Positions 25,023-33,778 of a DNA stretch of 64,000 bases are shown in pieces (position 1 is the first letter of the stretch; each line of letters opens with the position of its first letter). Origin of the DNA: Primorskyibacter marinus. Lineage in GTDB: Bacteria; Pseudomonadota; Alphaproteobacteria; Rhodobacterales; Rhodobacteraceae. The stretch is taken from assembly GCF_003313245.1 (NCBI RefSeq), contig NZ_QJSD01000002.1:124001-188000 (forward strand), given 5' to 3'. A program made the position numbers and the translations under genes. The notes below the pieces were generated by a model. That model had not been told where the DNA came from. It saw only the letters and a program-made list of their open reading frames with translations, and did not search any database.

Positions 25023-26696
25023 TCACGTCGCGTCGACAGTGCCCATGGCCATCATCCGCAAGGCGGTCATCGAGGGTATGAAAAAATAATCCCCGCCACG
25101 GCATTCGACAAAAGTCTTTAGCTTGCTCATCACATAGGGGTTCTTGCCGGATTTCGGGTCGGACGTGATCGTAAAGCGTTTGTGGCGGTCGTGATTGCCA
25201 AGCATCGGGCAGGTGTCATTGCCCTGATGGAAATCCAGCCCATATTGTATCCACTGCTGCTGCACGAACTCGAACTGACGCGACAGGCTGGCACACATGA
25301 TGATCATGGTGACGCCCTGTTCGGTTTCGTCGGTCTTGGCTTCGCCGACACGCGGCCCGTAGGGCAGGCCACGCCGCAGGATACGGCGGCGTTTGTTCAA
25401 GGCCGAGGTCGCATTCTTATTCTTATACTGTTCGCCAGTCTCGGGATCGATCCCGATCTTGTTGAGCGGGTCGAGGTAGTCGCGCGTATTCATGCGCCGC
25501 AGATGAGATCCCACCGGGTTCTTGTACCCCATCATATCGTCGGCATAGACAAAGTTCGACGAGGCCGGCGACCGGAGATAAGCCACCTGATTTTGCAAGG
25601 CTTTCACGGGGTCCGCGTCGTTGAACCCCAACTTGTCGCCAAACGCGACCCATTCGTCATAGGTGGGCACGACCGAGATCGGAACACCGTCGGACCAACG
25701 CCCACACATCTTGGCATGCAGGGTTTCTCGGGCTTCGATTTCCGAGACGCCCTGATGCGCGGCGAATGTCTTGGCCTCCTCGCGCATCACCTCATCGAAG
25801 GTGCCGACGTTTTCGTGCAGCTTGCGATAGGCCATGAAGGTAGAGTTGTGCGTGAACTCCGGCGGGGCGGCGGCGGGGGGCAGCTCCTGGCTTTCATCGG
25901 GATGGCCCAGAATGAACTCGCCGGCCTCGATCGGTTCCCATCCGGCTTCGGGGCTCATGCGTTTGCCGCGACCGATCACGTTCTGCTTTTCGATCTCCGG
26001 AGGATACTGGCCCTTGTAGACCGGATCGCCGATGCCATCGGAAAAGCCGAAATGTTCCTTGGGGGTGGGCAGTTTGACGCCGTTCTTTTCCTGAAAGACG
26101 GCAGAGGAGGCCTGATATTCCTGATCGCCGTTCTTGCCGTTATTGGTCAGGATCCGGACGCCCTGATCCAGATCCTTGCAAAGATCCCTCAGCCATTGGG
26201 TCTGCTCTTCCAGGTCAGCGACGGGTTCATCCTGCCCCAGGGTCTGAAGCTGCGCATTCATCGAGATCCAGATATGAACGTTGTCGGTATCGTCGCCGTC
26301 GCCAACCCGGTTGCCTTGCCAGATCGGATCCCAGTGCCTGTCCCAGCCGACAGATTCCGCCTCTGTCTTGGTCACGTCGCGGTCGCCAAGGATGAACGCG
26401 CGGTTCTTCATGCCAGAGATGAAGTCCTCGGGCATGCCGCGCAGGGTCCGTTCGGGGATCTGCATTTTCAGAAGCCCCAGAAAGGTAAAGCCGATATTCA
26501 TCGTCACCAGCGGCTTGCCGCCCTCGGGCCAGGTGGCCCCGGTGGTCACTTTCTGGCGCACCGCCTCGATGAATTTCCGTCCCTTGCCGCAATCAGAAAT
26601 GTTGAGAAAGAAATAGCGTGCGAAAGGAAAGGAGTAGCGTCCATAGGCGCGGATCACATTGCCTTGTATGTCGTCCAGATTCAGGCTGCGTGTCAT
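25023..26696 (-). CDS. DyP-type haem peroxidase
   Basis: A 557-residue haem peroxidase of the dye-decolourising superfamily. It shows the family start DIQGNVIRAYG (9-19), the hallmark GFSDGIGDP (217-225) with the distal Asp that takes the place of a distal His, and a probable proximal haem ligand His398 in NPVGSHLRRMN. No Tat or Sec signal is visible, so it appears cytoplasmic, unlike many bacterial DyPs; its length is nearer to the longer classes than to the 300-residue EfeB-like forms. It sits between an uncharacterised 2TM protein gene (15 bases upstream) and the P450 gene, in one operon. Peroxide-driven oxidation of a lipid or aromatic is plausible. Confidence 0.88.
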   Translation of the reverse strand: MTRSLNLDDIQGNVIRAYGRYSFPFARYFFLNISDCGKGRKFIEAVRQKVTTGATWPEGGKPLVTMNIGFTFLGLLKMQIPERTLRGMPEDFISGMKNRAFILGDRDVTKTEAESVGWDRHWDPIWQGNRVGDGDDTDNVHIWISMNAQLQTLGQDEPVADLEEQTQWLRDLCKDLDQGVRILTNNGKNGDQEYQASSAVFQEKNGVKLPTPKEHFGFSDGIGDPVYKGQYPPEIEKQNVIGRGKRMSPEAGWEPIEAGEFILGHPDESQELPPAAAPPEFTHNSTFMAYRKLHENVGTFDEVMREEAKTFAAHQGVSEIEARETLHAKMCGRWSDGVPISVVPTYDEWVAFGDKLGFNDADPVKALQNQVAYLRSPASSNFVYADDMMGYKNPVGSHLRRMNTRDYLDPLNKIGIDPETGEQYKNKNATSALNKRRRILRRGLPYGPRVGEAKTDETEQGVTMIIMCASLSRQFEFVQQQWIQYGLDFHQGNDTCPMLGNHDRHKRFTITSDPKSGKNPYVMSKLKTFVECRGGDYFFIPSMTALRMMAMGTVDAT

Positions 26697-26711
26697 GTTT
26701 GAATTTCAATC

Positions 26712-27728
26712 CTAGCTTGAAAGGCCGCCCTCGGCCGCGATCGAGATTACACCGGGGTTTTGTGTCGGTGACATCTTGTCTTCCGGTTTGTGGGTTTTCA
26801 GAAAGGCCCCGAAATCCTCGTAAATCTTGTCCGCATCCGCGCCCTGATGGTCGATGGCGAAATCGGCAAAGGTCTGCTGGACGTAAAGCGCCTTCAGGAC
26901 CGATGGCAGATCGTCATATTCGCCGGGCGGCAGGGGTTTGGCCCCATTGTTCAGCGCGTATCTGGCGCTTAGTACCGCAGCCACTGCGGCGATGATGAAA
27001 CCAAGGACGAACAATAGCAGCGTGCTGATGCCCAACACGCTGGACATGCCGAACAGCCAAAGCACCAGCGCGAGCAGCCCGATCCCGGCTGGCACCAGGA
27101 TCCCGGCCAGAAGTTTGGGGATCGACAGCTCGTTGAATTTTGGCAGTTTCAGATAATAGTCGTGGAAGGGCATCGTCGTTTCGACATGGCATCGATCGAG
27201 GTACTCAGCAAACCCATCGGCCGAGTTGACGCCATCGAACCCCACGCAATTGCGATAGATCTCTTCCAGTTCCGGACCCATCGTATCCCACAGTTTGCGG
27301 GCGTAGGATTTGCGTACTTCGGTCTGTTCTTCGGGGGTCAGGTTGTGAGGCAGCGCGGCACCGTCTTCCGTGACGGCATCAATATCGGCGCAAAACACCA
27401 GATAGGCCGCGTTCAGCTTGTCGATTTCCTGCGGTTCGACCGGATTGATCCCCATCGCCGTGGCCACGACCGGGTTTTGCGCGTTGCGCCCGTTATAAAC
27501 GACATCGCTCAGTACAAACATGCGCGCCAGATGTGTGCGTTTGTTGCGCGAAAAGGGGCTGTTCAGCCCGGTATTCTGCGTCGCCGGCGACTGCAATGCT
27601 GCGGGCAGCATCGCCAGCGTTGCCCTGACCTTCTGCTCGCAAGAGGTGTTCGATCCGTCCCCGGCCTTTCCGGCCTTGATCGGTGCGAGGGTCGTCAGGA
27701 ACAGGTGGCCTGTATCAAGATCCGGCAT
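26712..27728 (-). CDS. Uncharacterised two-helix membrane protein of the DyP/P450 operon
   Basis: A 338-residue protein of no family I can name. The N-terminal 200 residues are soluble and contain SPFSRNKRTHLARMFVLSDV (57-76) and AYLVFCADID (108-117). Two adjacent hydrophobic helices follow (about 205-227 and 232-254), then a cytoplasmic-looking C-terminus with DDLPSVLKALYVQQTFADFA. The frame opens further upstream to 27836, but ATG 27728 has a good GAGG ribosome site and avoids overlapping the preceding gene, whose stop is 19 bases away. The YLVFCADID phrase resembles YMLFCSNFN in the upstream gene product, so the two may share a ferredoxin-like element. It probably docks the soluble oxidases to the membrane (inference). 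Confidence 0.7.
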   Translation of the reverse strand: MPDLDTGHLFLTTLAPIKAGKAGDGSNTSCEQKVRATLAMLPAALQSPATQNTGLNSPFSRNKRTHLARMFVLSDVVYNGRNAQNPVVATAMGINPVEPQEIDKLNAAYLVFCADIDAVTEDGAALPHNLTPEEQTEVRKSYARKLWDTMGPELEEIYRNCVGFDGVNSADGFAEYLDRCHVETTMPFHDYYLKLPKFNELSIPKLLAGILVPAGIGLLALVLWLFGMSSVLGISTLLLFVLGFIIAAVAAVLSARYALNNGAKPLPPGEYDDLPSVLKALYVQQTFADFAIDHQGADADKIYEDFGAFLKTHKPEDKMSPTQNPGVISIAAEGGLSS

Positions 27729-27747
27729 GAGGCAATCCTCGGGTGGT

Positions 27748-28416
27748 TTATGTTCGTTCACTATCGAAGGTTTGCTGGGCATTCCTGACATAAGCACCGC
27801 GATTGATATCCGCGCGCTCTGTATCAAGGCTGGCAACAGGGCCTATCCCCGGATCGCCAAGACAGCTTTGGACCTTGAACATCGTTTCTTTGTACGCTTT
27901 GGCAAACTCTTCGGGTGTTTGCGATCCGTGTGACTTGGCCAGTTGCAGGACGGCGTCATAGACACGCAGGCTGGATTTGATGTCACGCTGCGCCGATCCG
28001 GGCGTCGCGTTGTAATAGTAATCCGTATTGATCTGATTATAGGTGATGTATGTCTTGAACGTCGTCACCGGGATGGATTGCGGGTATTTCGTTGCCGAAT
28101 ACCAAAACAGGTTCAGGCCCTTCGGGATACCGTCTGAAAACGCATCAATATACTGGTCCCAGGTTCCGTTGAAATTGGAACAGAACAGCATGTAGTCGTT
28201 TTTTACGGTTTGCTTTCCTTGGCCAAGGTCGGGCCATTCGTTTGGTCGGATGATCACCCAGCGGGCAAAATGAATGATCGAGAGGCCAAGCAAGCCCATC
28301 AGGTTTTTCGGTAATCCACGAGATGCCATGAACAGCAGCCGATTGACCCAGGTAATTTTGGGATTGCTCGGCGTGACCACATTCATCGCATAGGCTTTGC
28401 CGCCTATGTTCGACAT
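27748..28416 (-). CDS. Uncharacterised first protein of the DyP/P450 operon
   Basis: A 222-residue protein I cannot assign to a named family. It has a moderately hydrophobic amphipathic stretch (LPKNLMGLLGLSIIHFARWVI, roughly residues 35-55) followed by the conserved-looking segment DYMLFCSNFNGTWDQYIDAF (about 74-93), which resembles segments I associate with proteins encoded beside or fused to haem peroxidases. The rest is rich in Tyr and Asn (YNQINTDYYYN). ATG 28416 is chosen over 28449 because AAGGA lies 7 bases upstream. It heads the four-gene minus-strand operon ending in the P450 gene. Confidence 0.68.
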   Translation of the reverse strand: MSNIGGKAYAMNVVTPSNPKITWVNRLLFMASRGLPKNLMGLLGLSIIHFARWVIIRPNEWPDLGQGKQTVKNDYMLFCSNFNGTWDQYIDAFSDGIPKGLNLFWYSATKYPQSIPVTTFKTYITYNQINTDYYYNATPGSAQRDIKSSLRVYDAVLQLAKSHGSQTPEEFAKAYKETMFKVQSCLGDPGIGPVASLDTERADINRGAYVRNAQQTFDSERT

Positions 28417-28785
28417 TAATGTATCCTTTTCGCAACGAAACTGCACCAAAAAGTGTAATCAGAAAATCGTAGAAGACCCCTGCGTTGTATTTGAACTGTC
28501 TGCACCCGTCAACGCTCATGCCGCGTCTTGTGACATGGTTGAACGCCACGGTGGTTAAAATTCGATCAAGCAGATCAGGGCCTTGACGCCTGAACATCGC
28601 GCTTTCAGGCGCGCTCATCGTCCGGATTGCGGCCTCTGGCCTCCGGCACCGCCGCGACGAAGGCACCCCCCTGTGACAAAGCGCGGAACGACCGACGCAA
28701 ACGCCAATATGCTGAAGGCCAGCGCGCAGCGCGGCGTGACACCATCGCGACGCCGGCCATGGTGCCCGCTGCGTTTGTTTTACAA
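28417..28785. other. Intergenic region upstream of the DyP/P450 operon
   Basis: About 369 bases between the end of the PIG-L gene and the first gene of the DyP operon, both on the minus strand. It should hold the operon's promoter. I saw no intrinsic terminator for the PIG-L transcript, no tRNA and no plausible gene; the open frames that cross it are extensions of shadow frames. Confidence 0.4.
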
Positions 28786-31131
28786 TCAGGCGGCGGGGGC
28801 AGTCAGGTTCGCCATCAGTCGGAACGCGCCCGGCACCAGTCGGGCCATCTGATGCTGCAGGATAAGCGAGGTATGGGTGTGCCGACCCTTGCCGACCTCG
28901 GCGCTCAGCAATGCGCCTTTCAGCGCGGCTTCGCCGGGATCGTTCATCTCCAGCGGGGTGGCATAGGCCGGGTCCCAGCTTTTGGCGAAATATAGCCCCC
29001 GCTCCTTGTGCCAGCCTTTCCAATCCTCCGGGCCGATTTTGTTCGGGGACGACAAAAGCGGGTGATCCTGCGCCTGCGTAACGGGTGCTGCCTCGTCCGT
29101 GACACGCCAGCGCAGCGACGGCTGTCCGATCTCCAGCCGAAGCGGGGGCGTGGTTTCGGGCGCCCAGTTGTCCCAAGGCCGGTGGTACAGCGTCACCAGA
29201 TGGCCGCCGGCCCGCACCCAGGCATGAAGGCGCGGCATCGCTTCCAGCAGACCGGGGCGAAAGCGCAGGGCAAAGATACCGATCACCACCGTATCAAATG
29301 GCGCGAGGGCGGCGTCACTGTCCAGATCGGTATCCGACAGGTCCGTCACATCCACGCCAAGCGCCTTCAGCCAATGCGCCACACGGTCATGGCCGCTGCC
29401 GATATAGGCGACACGAGCAGGTGGCAGATCGGCGTGCAGAACCCGGACCGACAGCGCGGCAGGACGGCTTTGCATCGTGGGGTCGATATGCGGGTGATCT
29501 ATGCGCGTTTCGCTGGTTGCGGGCTGTCCGTCCAGAAGCAGCGGCAGGTGATAGAGGCCCTGGGGCGCGGTATTCGGCAGGCGGAGTGTCAGGCCGGTAT
29601 CGCTGCGCTCGGCCTGCCAGCCGGTTGGCAGATCCAGCGATGGCTTGGCCTCCGATGGGTGTAAATCTGACAGGGCCACCGCGATCTGACGCCGTTGGGT
29701 GGCAAGGTTGACCACCTCTGTCTCCGGGTTCAGAGTGGCGGCGCGCGCGCTTAGAACCACCGCTGGCCGCTCGAACGGAACACGGATGCTGGCCCCGCCA
29801 ATGTCCAGACGCAGTGCCGGGGCAGGCGGGTCGGCAGGGTCATATTCTGCGCGATGCCCATCGCTCGGCCTTGCTGCCGCGTCGATATGCAGGCTGTGAC
29901 CATCCGCGTGCCAGCCATCGGGCAGATCGGGGGTGGCGGTCAAATCTGCGGCATCGCCGGGATCACATTCTACTTCCAGCTTCGTTTGCGCGCCGGGCCG
30001 CAGCCAGGTGCCTTCGGTGCGCGCGCGCGCCTCGATCCCCAAGGCCAGACGCAGGACGTGGCCAAGCTGCACACGTTTGGCGGCAAGCCTGTGCGCGATC
30101 AGCGGGGCAGCGTCCGGCGGACAGGCATGTTCGGCGGCTGCCACATGGTCATAGGCGGCGCGTGCCTTCACGGCGATTGTGGCAAAGTCCGGAAATCCGG
30201 CGATGGCCGCATCAATCGCCTTCTGCGCAGTGTGCAGGTCTGGACCGATTGCAGGTGCCAGCGACGCGAGATCCGCCAGGTTTTGTGGCAATCCGTCAGT
30301 GACGGCCAGATCGGGGCCAGAGACGTGGCTTTCCGCCAGATGCAGCGGCCAATCCTGTCCTGCACCGGCAGGCATCCAGCGCCCCATCCCCTGTGTCCGG
30401 TGCATTGCACGCGACATCTGTCCGATCCGGGCATAGGGCCAGCCGCTGACCGGATCGCGCCCTGTCGCGGGCACCTCCAGCGTGGCGGGGGGCGGCGGTT
30501 CGTCATCGTCATAAGCCTGCCCCGCGCCGGACCACGCGGGCAGGTAAAGCTTGGAGATCTGCCACGGGGGCAGTTCGCAGGCGAATTCCGGATCAGCGGC
30601 GGCCTGCATCACCTGATGCGCGGCGGCGGTCATGGCGCGGTGGTGGCCATGCTGACCGGGAATGTCGAGGAAGGTCGGGATCAGGATGTCAGGTCGCTCG
30701 GTTCGCACGATCTGGACGAACCGCGCCATCAGCGCGTCTTTGCCCCAGCGCCCCAGGGTTTCTTCGCCGCTTTTGGAAAAGCCGAAATCGGTGATCGGAT
30801 CATCGGCAGTGACCCCATGCCAATACATCCGCATATTGAGGATATCGCAGGCGCGCTCCATCTCGCGGGTGCGCAGGGCACCAAGATCGCCCCCCGCTTC
30901 GATGCCGATGTCGTTCTGACCGCCTTCGCCCCGGGTCGAGCAGGCATAGGACAGGTTGACGCCGTCGCGCAGCCCAAGGGCGGCCAGCATTGACGACGTT
31001 TCGTCATCCGGGTGGGCCCCGGAATTCATCAGGCGCACCACGTTGGTCAGCGGGCGCAGCGCGAACCACAGATCAAGAATGCGCGGGTGCGCGCGGGCAG
31101 CGTCCAGGCGGGTCTGGTCTGGTGTGGGCAT
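28786..31131 (-). CDS. Large PIG-L (LmbE) family zinc deacetylase
   Basis: A 781-residue protein whose first 300 residues are a PIG-L/LmbE deacetylase: zinc motif AHPDDE (39-44, with His40, Asp42 or Asp43 as ligands), RGEGGQND (68-75), and a second histidine group QHGHH (160-164). PIG-L enzymes remove acetyl groups from GlcNAc conjugates, as in MshB and BshB. The remaining 480 residues contain beta-rich stretches and, near 600-680, a GATase1-like Rossmann segment (RVAYIGSGHDRVAHWLK, then TVVIGIFALRF). This is about three times the length of single-domain PIG-L proteins. There is no signal peptide. It is 6 bases downstream of the ROK regulator gene and probably co-transcribed, so it likely deacetylates the substrate imported by the neighbouring ABC system. 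Confidence 0.85.
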   Translation of the reverse strand: MPTPDQTRLDAARAHPRILDLWFALRPLTNVVRLMNSGAHPDDETSSMLAALGLRDGVNLSYACSTRGEGGQNDIGIEAGGDLGALRTREMERACDILNMRMYWHGVTADDPITDFGFSKSGEETLGRWGKDALMARFVQIVRTERPDILIPTFLDIPGQHGHHRAMTAAAHQVMQAAADPEFACELPPWQISKLYLPAWSGAGQAYDDDEPPPPATLEVPATGRDPVSGWPYARIGQMSRAMHRTQGMGRWMPAGAGQDWPLHLAESHVSGPDLAVTDGLPQNLADLASLAPAIGPDLHTAQKAIDAAIAGFPDFATIAVKARAAYDHVAAAEHACPPDAAPLIAHRLAAKRVQLGHVLRLALGIEARARTEGTWLRPGAQTKLEVECDPGDAADLTATPDLPDGWHADGHSLHIDAAARPSDGHRAEYDPADPPAPALRLDIGGASIRVPFERPAVVLSARAATLNPETEVVNLATQRRQIAVALSDLHPSEAKPSLDLPTGWQAERSDTGLTLRLPNTAPQGLYHLPLLLDGQPATSETRIDHPHIDPTMQSRPAALSVRVLHADLPPARVAYIGSGHDRVAHWLKALGVDVTDLSDTDLDSDAALAPFDTVVIGIFALRFRPGLLEAMPRLHAWVRAGGHLVTLYHRPWDNWAPETTPPLRLEIGQPSLRWRVTDEAAPVTQAQDHPLLSSPNKIGPEDWKGWHKERGLYFAKSWDPAYATPLEMNDPGEAALKGALLSAEVGKGRHTHTSLILQHQMARLVPGAFRLMANLTAPAA

Positions 31132-31137
31132 GGGGGC

Positions 31138-32313
31138 CTACCGGCTTGCGGCGATCATCGGGGTGAACGCCTGGTTGAGGACAAGGGCCGCGGCGCCAAG
31201 CGTGGCAGTCATCCGCCCCGACGTGCCGCGCATCAGCCGGGGCTGCGTGCGGTCGGCCCGGTTGGACACGGACCGGTCGGGCAGGCGCACCGCGTTGATT
31301 AGATGGTCGAGCAACGCATCGGGCATGGCGCCGCCAAGGATCACGACCTGTGGATCAAAGAGATTTTCGATAATGCCGATGGCGGCAGAAAAAGGCTGCG
31401 CAGCGGTATCGAGCCATTGCAACAGCGGCGGTGCGGATTGCGCGTAGAGCCGGCTCAGATCATCCATATCGCGCGCGTCGATCCCGTGGGCGCACAGATG
31501 TGCCTGCACCGACAGCCGACTGACACAGCTTTCCAGCGCGACGGGTACGCCCTGTGCGATCACCGGGATATGGCCGATCTCGCCCGCATTGCCAAACGCG
31601 CCAGAGACCAGCCTTCCGCCTTGCAGCAACCCCAGGCCCAGCCCCTGCCCGAAATAAAGGAAGGCAAACGTTTCCAACCCCTGCGCGACGCCCGAGATCC
31701 GTTCCGCCATGGCGCTGGCATTGGCGTCGTTTTCGACGAAAACCGGCAGGTGAAGCGCGTCCTCCAGCAAACCTTGCGGATCTATATCCTGCCAGCCCGG
31801 CAGGTCCGAGCCGCTGTTCTGGATACCCGTCGCGCCAAAGGGTCCGGGCATGACGACGCCCGCGCCCAGTACCGACGTCTCGCGCACGCCCGTGTCATGC
31901 AGCGCACGGACCTTATGTGCCGCGACCTCTGCCAGCACGGTTTTCGGCTGATTGTTTGTAAGTTCCGTCCGATGGCTGTGTTTGGTTGCTCCGGTCAGGT
32001 CGATCAGCGCCGAAAAGACAGCGTTGGGCCGGATCTCGATCCCCAGCCCGTATCCGCCCGTGGGGTTGATCGCATATTGCTGCACCGGCAGGCCGCGCCC
32101 GCCCGTGCGGCGGCCGTGTTCGCGCAGCATTCCGTCTGCCAACATATCGGCAATGATGTTGGACACTGCCTGTGTGGACAGGCCCGAAGCGCGCGCAATC
32201 TCTGCCCGTCCAATCGCACCGGCGGCGCGGACGCTTCCCAACACCATCTGCCGGTTGTGACTGCGGGTGCGTTCGGCGTTGACGCCCGGAATTTGGCGGT
32301 GAGATGCGCTCAT
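31138..32313 (-). CDS. ROK-family transcriptional repressor
   Basis: A 391-residue DNA-binding regulator. An N-terminal winged HTH (GRAEIARASGLSTQAVSNII) is followed by a ROK sugar-kinase-like domain with PVFVENDANASAMAE and GQGLGLGLL. The usual ROK zinc motif (CxCGxxGCxE) is not intact: the matching stretch reads GHIPVIAQGVPVALESC, so the zinc site is probably lost. ATG 32313 is chosen; a TTG nine bases upstream is a possible alternative. The gene is divergent from the ABC transporter and a 40-bp palindromic operator lies just upstream, so it most likely represses both directions until a sugar ligand binds. Confidence 0.9.
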   Translation of the reverse strand: MSASHRQIPGVNAERTRSHNRQMVLGSVRAAGAIGRAEIARASGLSTQAVSNIIADMLADGMLREHGRRTGGRGLPVQQYAINPTGGYGLGIEIRPNAVFSALIDLTGATKHSHRTELTNNQPKTVLAEVAAHKVRALHDTGVRETSVLGAGVVMPGPFGATGIQNSGSDLPGWQDIDPQGLLEDALHLPVFVENDANASAMAERISGVAQGLETFAFLYFGQGLGLGLLQGGRLVSGAFGNAGEIGHIPVIAQGVPVALESCVSRLSVQAHLCAHGIDARDMDDLSRLYAQSAPPLLQWLDTAAQPFSAAIGIIENLFDPQVVILGGAMPDALLDHLINAVRLPDRSVSNRADRTQPRLMRGTSGRMTATLGAAALVLNQAFTPMIAASR

Positions 32314-32322
32314 GGGACTCAA

Positions 32323-32362
32323 TTAACTCAATCTTCTTGAATACTCAAGCTAGTTGAGTTAA
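32323..32362. promoter_or_regulatory. Nested palindromic operator for the ROK regulator
   Basis: A 40-bp element with full dyad symmetry of its conserved parts: TTAACTCAA (32323-32331), CTTGA (32336-32340), TCAAG (32345-32349) and TTGAGTTAA (32354-32362), each separated by four bases. It lies between the divergent ROK and ABC-binding-protein genes, 10 bases from the ROK start. ROK repressors such as NagC/XylR bind AT-rich dyads of this type, so this is very probably the autoregulatory operator. Confidence 0.8.
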
Positions 32363-32428
32363 ACGAAGGGAATGTCCGGACCTACGCCAGGCGCGGGTCA
32401 CGGCCACGATAAAAACAGGGAGACTCCG

Positions 32429-33691
32429 ATGGCATTTCCGACATTGAAGGCCTGGGCCGTGGCAACTGCCGCCGGTGCCGCGTCGCTGATCACCACCCCG
32501 GCTCAGGCGGTCGAGATCGAATATTGGCAGTACTTCTTCGACGCCCGCGTCGCTGCAATGGACCAGTTGATCGAGAAGTTCGAGGCCGCCAATCCCGACA
32601 TCACCGTCACGATGACGCATTTTCCCTACGCGGATTATCGCACCAAGGTCGCTGCCGCGATTCCGGCGGGTGAAGGCCCGGATGTTGTGCAGCTGTTCTA
32701 CGGATGGCTGAACGATTATGTCGATGCCGACCTGATCCAGCCGCTGCCCGGTGATGCGTTCCCGGTAGAGGCTATCGACGCAGAATTCTTCCCGATGGTG
32801 CAGGCGATGAAGGGCGATGGCCAGTATTGGGCACTGCCGACCGCCGTCCGCAGCCTTGCGCTGTTCTACAATGAACGCCTGATGGAAGAGGCCGGTGTCG
32901 AGCCGCCCACCAATCTCGACGAGCTGATCGCGGCGGCGCAGGCCATGACCAAGGTTGATGGCGCTGGCAACATCACTCAGGTGGGTCTGACAGCCGGGAT
33001 GACGGCGCAGGATCACCACTGGTGGCGCGAAGTTCTGGTGCGTCAGTTCGGCGGAGAGCCTTACCTTGATGACTACAAGACAGTGAATTACGACACCGAG
33101 GCCGGACGCAAGGCGCTGGATTTTTATGTCGGACTGGCAACGGATGAAAACCCGGTCACCGCATTCAACTTCATGGATGAGCCGCAGGCCGCGTTCAAGG
33201 CTGGCCGCGCAGGCATGCATATCGACGGCTCGTTCCGGATCGGCGCGCTGGAAAGCACACGGGGCCTGAAATGGGGCGTGACCGAACTGCCCGCCAATGC
33301 GGATGGGATGCGGTCCAACTATTCGTCCTATTGGGTCAACGCGATCACAACCAAGGCCGAGGGCGAAAAATACGATGCCGCGGTCAAGTTCATGCAATAC
33401 GTCACCTCGGACGAGGCGATGCAGGTCTGGTTGGACGTGGTCGGTGAACTGCCCGCCAAGCCGTCTGTCGGCATGACAGACGCCAATGCGAATGACCCGG
33501 TTTTTGGCCCGTTCATCCGTGGTCTGGAATATGCGCATACCACAAAGTTTGCGGATGAAAGCGGTCAGCGGCAGGCGATGGTGGAAATGGTCGAACGCAT
33601 CACGCTTGAAGGCATGGACCCGGGCGAAAGCCTGACACTTGCCGCCGAAGCCGAGCAAAAAATCCTCGACGATTACTATAGCGGGAACTGA
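32429..33691 (+). CDS. ABC sugar transporter substrate-binding protein
   Basis: A 420-residue periplasmic binding protein of the carbohydrate-uptake-1 type (extracellular solute-binding family 1). A signal peptide ends TTPAQA near residue 28; the mature protein begins VEIEYWQYFFDAR and carries the family's FEAANPDITV and GEGPDVVQLF segments. Aromatic residues suited to stacking on sugars occur throughout (HHWWREVL). ATG 32429 follows AGGGAG, while the frame opening at 32372 lacks one. It is the first gene of a plus-strand operon with two permeases, a lyase, an ATPase and a kinase. The ligand is a carbohydrate or sugar conjugate that cannot be named from sequence. Confidence 0.92.
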   Translation: MAFPTLKAWAVATAAGAASLITTPAQAVEIEYWQYFFDARVAAMDQLIEKFEAANPDITVTMTHFPYADYRTKVAAAIPAGEGPDVVQLFYGWLNDYVDADLIQPLPGDAFPVEAIDAEFFPMVQAMKGDGQYWALPTAVRSLALFYNERLMEEAGVEPPTNLDELIAAAQAMTKVDGAGNITQVGLTAGMTAQDHHWWREVLVRQFGGEPYLDDYKTVNYDTEAGRKALDFYVGLATDENPVTAFNFMDEPQAAFKAGRAGMHIDGSFRIGALESTRGLKWGVTELPANADGMRSNYSSYWVNAITTKAEGEKYDAAVKFMQYVTSDEAMQVWLDVVGELPAKPSVGMTDANANDPVFGPFIRGLEYAHTTKFADESGQRQAMVEMVERITLEGMDPGESLTLAAEAEQKILDDYYSGN

Positions 33692-33778
33692 GCCTGTGTC
33701 TTCGGTCCCGGCGTGCCCTTGCGCGCCGGGATCAACCCGCCCGGCAAGTCCGGGGCGTAATTCCGGGGTCGTCCTGTC

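Noticed and set aside
25182-26702. A plus-strand open frame of about 506 codons opposite the DyP gene
   Set aside because: Antisense to a protein with intact DyP motifs; the translation has no family features and no ribosome site.
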